From assembly GCA_946479535.1 (NCBI GenBank), contig CAMLGP010000059.1, positions 1 to 9,557 of the forward strand: 9,557 nt of DNA, in the 5' to 3' direction. The stretch is from an uncultured Bacteroidota bacterium. GTDB taxonomy: Bacteria > Bacteroidota > Bacteroidia > Chitinophagales > Chitinophagaceae. This document shows positions 7,667 through 9,557 of the stretch, one piece after another. Position 1 is the first letter of the stretch, and the number at the start of each line of letters is the position of its first letter. Both the position numbers and the translations under genes were made by a program. Below the pieces are notes generated by a model that was not told where the DNA came from, ran no database searches, and saw nothing but the letters and a program-made list of their open reading frames with translations.

Positions 7667-8134
7667 TTATTTTGTGTTGAGTTTTTTAGATGCCAGATGA
7701 ATTGCCTTGCGGATGCGAACATAAGTTCCGCACCGGCAAATATTACCTGCCATCGCTTCATCAATGTCTTTGTCGGAAGGATGTGCGTTTCTTTTTAATA
7801 ATGCCGATGCCGACATGATTTGCCCGGCCTGGCAATAGCCGCATTGCGCAACATCCAGTTCTTCCCAGGCTTGCTGTACCGGGTGGGTGCCAGTAGCACT
7901 AAGACCTTCGATGGTTACGATTTTGCTGGTTGCCACGGAAGAGACAGGTAGCACGCAGGATCTTACCGCATTACCATTCAGGTGGACGGTACAGGCTCCG
8001 CACTGGGCCATGCCACAGCCAAATTTAGGACCCAGTATATTCAGGTGATCCCGAAGCACCCATAACAGCGGCGTATCTGCATCAGCTTCAACAGACATTG
8101 ATTTTCCATTGACAGATAGAGTGTATTTCGGCAT
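7667..8134 (-). CDS. [2Fe-2S] small subunit of the IorA-like oxidoreductase
   Basis: An electron-transfer subunit of 155 residues with two [2Fe-2S] clusters. The N-terminal ferredoxin-type cluster is held by C40, C45, C48 and C60 ([17 protein letters not shown], then VRSC). The C-terminal helical domain binds the second through C98, C101, C133 and C135 (QCGYCQAGQ and NICRCGT). The frame is open further upstream to an ATG at 8212, but I chose the ATG at 8134 because [10 protein letters not shown] is the family's normal N-terminus and the 26 extra residues would be unlike any relative. It has no signal peptide and is presumably carried out of the cell with the Tat-signal large subunit, which follows after two bases. 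It should pass electrons from the molybdenum centre to an acceptor not encoded here. Confidence 0.93.
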   Translation of the reverse strand: MPKYTLSVNGKSMSVEADADTPLLWVLRDHLNILGPKFGCGMAQCGACTVHLNGNAVRSCVLPVSSVATSKIVTIEGLSATGTHPVQQAWEELDVAQCGYCQAGQIMSASALLKRNAHPSDKDIDEAMAGNICRCGTYVRIRKAIHLASKKLNTK

Positions 8135-8194
8135 ATTGTGTCGGTATTTTAAGTGAAGTCCAACCGTTAATTCCCAGCAACAATTTACCAAATT

Positions 8195-8225
8195 CAAAAT
8201 TAATTTGGGCAATCATTTTATCACA
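8195..8225 (-). promoter_or_regulatory. Candidate promoter of the IorAB-like operon
   Basis: On the minus strand TAATTTTG (8202-8195) is a full match to the Bacteroidota -7 element TAnnTTTG. TGTG (8225-8222) lies exactly 19 nt upstream and matches three of four bases of the -33 element TTTG. Transcription would start near 8188, giving a leader of about 55 nt before the ATG at 8134. This also supports the shorter start for the small subunit, since the alternative ATG at 8212 would lie upstream of the transcript start. Confidence 0.45.
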
Positions 8226-8339
8226 GGTGGCTGGGTATTAACGGATGGCGCTGATTGGGTCCATTTACTATTTCGGATAGACCATCAGATTTTTGACGAT
8301 TTTACCGCGGAAAACTTCCGTTAATTAACCATTATACTA

Positions 8340-8963
8340 TCAGAATGACATTGTACCGAGATATACACTATCGGACTGACTCTTGCGATCATGCGCAACG
8401 AAAGCGAAATATAAATGACAATTATATCCAGTACCAATTCTCATCCTGCTGCTACCAGTATGCCGGAAATCTCCTGTGGTAATAGCGAAGCTTTTTCTCT
8501 GTTCTATATCATAGGCCAGTAACATTGCCTGGTCAAACATATATCCGCTGTAAGTAGAAGTATCCCATGAAAATTCAATAGTATCATCTCCAATTTTAGA
8601 AGCAACAATATCACCGGGTAGTCCTAAATTTCCATAACTTACTTTAACAAGTACCGGATTAACAATTGGGGTATCCGATTCACCTTCCATTGCATATTTC
8701 AGGAGGTGGGATTTGGCAGCAATAAAACCGTATGATTTTTCAGAGTATCCAGCCCAACCCGTTTTTACAAAATAAAGGAGAGGCTTTATGAATTTCTGTG
8801 CAACCGCAAATTTCTTACGATTAGCCAATTCCCTATTACTGATATTCTTGGTTCGGGATTTGTAAGCACTTTTAGCATAAGGAACGCCGTTGCGGCTTGA
8901 TCCAACTATAGGACCGATCTGTCCTATGAGAGGTCCGAGAACACCTCCAGGTAATTTAGCCAT
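8340..8963 (-). CDS. DUF6266 family protein
   Basis: A 207-residue protein of unknown function. Its N-terminus carries the pattern I associate with the Bacteroidota family DUF6266: a glycine-rich run GGVLGPLIGQIGPIVGSS (6-23), then NGVPYAKSAYKSRT and a basic stretch NRELANRKKFAVAQKF (43-58). The rest is probably beta-rich, with segments such as GDDTIEFSWD and NCHLYFAFVAHDRKSQSDSVYLG near the C-terminus. There is no signal peptide, membrane helix or catalytic motif. Such proteins are widespread and often multicopy; a link to phage or mobile DNA is possible but unproven. The stop is TGA at 8342-8340. It is divided from the IorAB-like operon by about 200 nt and is probably transcribed alone. The 11-bp repeat array and hairpin begin roughly 100 nt upstream of its start. 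Confidence 0.75.
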   Translation of the reverse strand: MAKLPGGVLGPLIGQIGPIVGSSRNGVPYAKSAYKSRTKNISNRELANRKKFAVAQKFIKPLLYFVKTGWAGYSEKSYGFIAAKSHLLKYAMEGESDTPIVNPVLVKVSYGNLGLPGDIVASKIGDDTIEFSWDTSTYSGYMFDQAMLLAYDIEQRKSFAITTGDFRHTGSSRMRIGTGYNCHLYFAFVAHDRKSQSDSVYLGTMSF

Positions 8964-9060
8964 AAGTATAAGGTTTAGGGTTGAAGGTTAATTGAATACG
9001 TAATGTAGTCGAGTTTGAGAGGATAAAAAATAGGGGTTAATATATAGGAAACATAGTTTT

Positions 9061-9094
9061 AAAAGGGATTAAACAGAGGTTTAGTCCCTTTTTT
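9061..9094. repeat. 14-bp inverted repeat, terminator-like stem-loop
   Basis: AAAAGGGATTAAAC (9061-9074) pairs with GTTTAGTCCCTTTT (9079-9092) around an AGAG loop, with one G-U pair and no gaps. On the + strand a T run ends the stem, so it could terminate + transcripts. On the minus strand it lies in the region upstream of the DUF6266 gene and could act as a leader structure or protein-binding site. No convincing + strand gene ends here, so a plain terminator role is uncertain. Confidence 0.75.
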
Positions 9095-9134
9095 ATCCGT
9101 CTTTCATCCGAGTTTTATCCGTCTTTTATCCCTT
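9080..9134 (-). repeat. Five contiguous 11-bp direct repeats, consensus (minus strand) GACGGATAAAA
   Basis: On the minus strand five 11-nt units abut without spacers: AAGGGATAAAA (9134-9124), GACGGATAAAA (9123-9113), CTCGGATGAAA (9112-9102), GACGGATAAAA (9101-9091) and AAGGGACTAAA (9090-9080). Two units are identical and all share GGA and a trailing A-rich core. The fifth unit forms one arm of the adjacent stem-loop, whose other arm (AAGGGATTAAA on +, 9063-9073) is an inverted copy. The period is close to one DNA helical turn, which fits a protein-binding array upstream of the DUF6266 gene; that role is inference. Confidence 0.7.
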
Positions 9135-9292
9135 TTTAGTTGGACTATAACTCAGCTTAAAGTCGCATCGGAATGCGCTACAACTCTGCCGCTGTGTGGT
9201 AAAAACGATTAGGAGAGGCTGGGAAATGTGGCGGTGGTGATTTAGAGCGTTTGAAGAGCGTAAAAACCAAGCATACCAGTGATGTTTCAACT

Positions 9293-9308
9293 TTAGCTTA
9301 TTAGCTTA
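9293..9308. repeat. Tandem 8-bp direct repeat TTAGCTTA x2
   Basis: TTAGCTTA at 9293-9300 is repeated exactly at 9301-9308. It overlaps the stop codon of the possible small minus-strand ORF and gives it a double stop (TAATAA on the minus strand). It may be a slippage duplication; no further role is visible. Confidence 0.6.
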
Positions 9309-9414
9309 CTCTTTTAGGTGACTTAAGCCTGGACTTTCTCTTTTGGCTGGATTTCCCTGTAGTTTTTGCCGCAATTTTTATGAGGCTTCCGACTTCCACT
9401 ATTACCTTAAACAA
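9301..9414 (-). CDS. Possible small basic protein, 37 residues, TTG start
   Basis: A minus-strand frame starting at TTG 9414 would encode MFKVIVEVGSLIKIAAKTTG followed by a lysine/arginine-rich tail (KSSQKRKSRL, KSPKRVS) and a double stop. The hydrophobic-then-basic layout with a polar tail looks more like a real peptide than random translation, and could suit a nucleic-acid-binding protein. Against it: there is no ATG, no visible promoter, and the opposite strand has an open but start-less frame over the same bases. I do not recognise a family. A GTG at 9399 would give a 32-residue version. Confidence 0.25.
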   Translation of the reverse strand: MFKVIVEVGSLIKIAAKTTGKSSQKRKSRLKSPKRVS

Positions 9415-9476
9415 AACCTGTAATAGTCTACTTTTTAAGCAAACGAACGCTCATAACAAAATTACAATAAACTTTC

Positions 9477-9501
9477 AGTGGTTCTCTTTTTGAGAACTAC
9501 T
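9477..9501. repeat. 10-bp hairpin with T5 loop
   Basis: AGTGGTTCTC (9477-9486) pairs with GAGAACTACT (9492-9501) with one G-U pair around a TTTTT loop. No T run follows on the + strand, and on the minus strand the bases after the stem are not T-rich enough for a clear intrinsic terminator. It may be a binding site or an RNA structure. Confidence 0.55.
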
Positions 9502-9557
9502 AATTAAAACATACCCGTTTCGATTTGGCTAACGCGTGTGTAGAGAGCTATTGTAAC

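Larger units (their letters stand above)
9135..9557. other. Stretch without a convincing protein gene
   Basis: No ATG-initiated frame of useful length and no tRNA or rRNA is visible on either strand. The stretch holds a short perfect hairpin (CGCAT CGGA ATGCG, 9164-9177), a tandem 8-mer (TTAGCTTA twice, 9293-9308), a possible small minus-strand ORF (9301-9414) and a 10-bp hairpin (9477-9501). It could be the flank or remnant of a mobile element, a regulatory stretch, or the 3' side of a gene outside the window. The sequence alone does not decide. Confidence 0.5.

Noticed and set aside
8308..8320. Small inverted repeat CGGAA-AAC-TTCCG downstream of the DUF6266 gene, considered as a terminator
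   Set aside because: The stem is only 5 bp and no T run follows on the minus strand.
9061..9134. CRISPR array
   Set aside because: Units are 11 bp, contiguous and without unique spacers, and no cas genes are present.
9140..9210. tRNA-like appearance of the stretch around GCATCGGAATGCGC
   Set aside because: No cloverleaf can be formed; only a 5-bp stem is present, with no T-loop or acceptor pairing.
9302..9493. Open + strand frame of 62 codons (SLDFLFWLDFPVVF region)
   Set aside because: No start codon until its second half, and it is antisense to the basic small ORF, which looks more protein-like.

Overview
The window looks like a chromosomal segment from a Bacteroidota bacterium, most likely of the Chitinophagaceae type. 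The evidence is a large secreted protein with a type IX secretion (T9SS) type A C-terminal sorting domain, a DUF6266-family protein, AT-leaning base composition, no clear Shine-Dalgarno sequences, and promoter-like sites of the Bacteroidota form (TTTG, about 19 nt, TAnnTTTG). The genus cannot be fixed from the sequence alone.

Layout, left to right. Positions 3-149 hold the C-terminal end of an unrecognised protein cut by the window edge. Next comes a ~976-residue secreted protein (193-3123, +) with seven propeller-like repeats, an Ig-like segment and a T9SS sorting tail, closed by a strong intrinsic terminator (3143-3178). A two-gene + strand unit follows: a PiuC/YbiX-type Fe(II)/2-oxoglutarate hydroxylase (3223-3903) and a P-loop sulfotransferase (3928-4932). 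A stand-alone adenylylsulfate (APS) kinase (4855-5409, -) faces the sulfotransferase and overlaps its 3' end by 78 nt. Then a tightly coupled minus-strand operon encodes a two-subunit molybdenum hydroxylase of the isoquinoline 1-oxidoreductase (IorAB)-like type: a [2Fe-2S] subunit (7667-8134) and a Tat-exported molybdopterin subunit (5565-7664). A DUF6266 gene (8340-8963, -) is followed by about 590 nt without a convincing protein gene. That stretch holds a phased 11-bp repeat array fused to a perfect stem-loop, a possible 37-codon basic ORF and another hairpin.

How the genes may work together. The kinase makes PAPS, the sulfate donor that the neighbouring sulfotransferase would use, so these two plus the hydroxylase are a plausible oxygenate-then-sulfonate module; this is inference from adjacency and family chemistry. 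The IorAB-like enzyme is probably a separate periplasmic oxidoreductase that passes electrons to an acceptor not encoded here. The right-hand end looks like accessory DNA. Its repeat array next to the DUF6266 gene is the most unusual structural signal in the window, but no complete undescribed system can be demonstrated.
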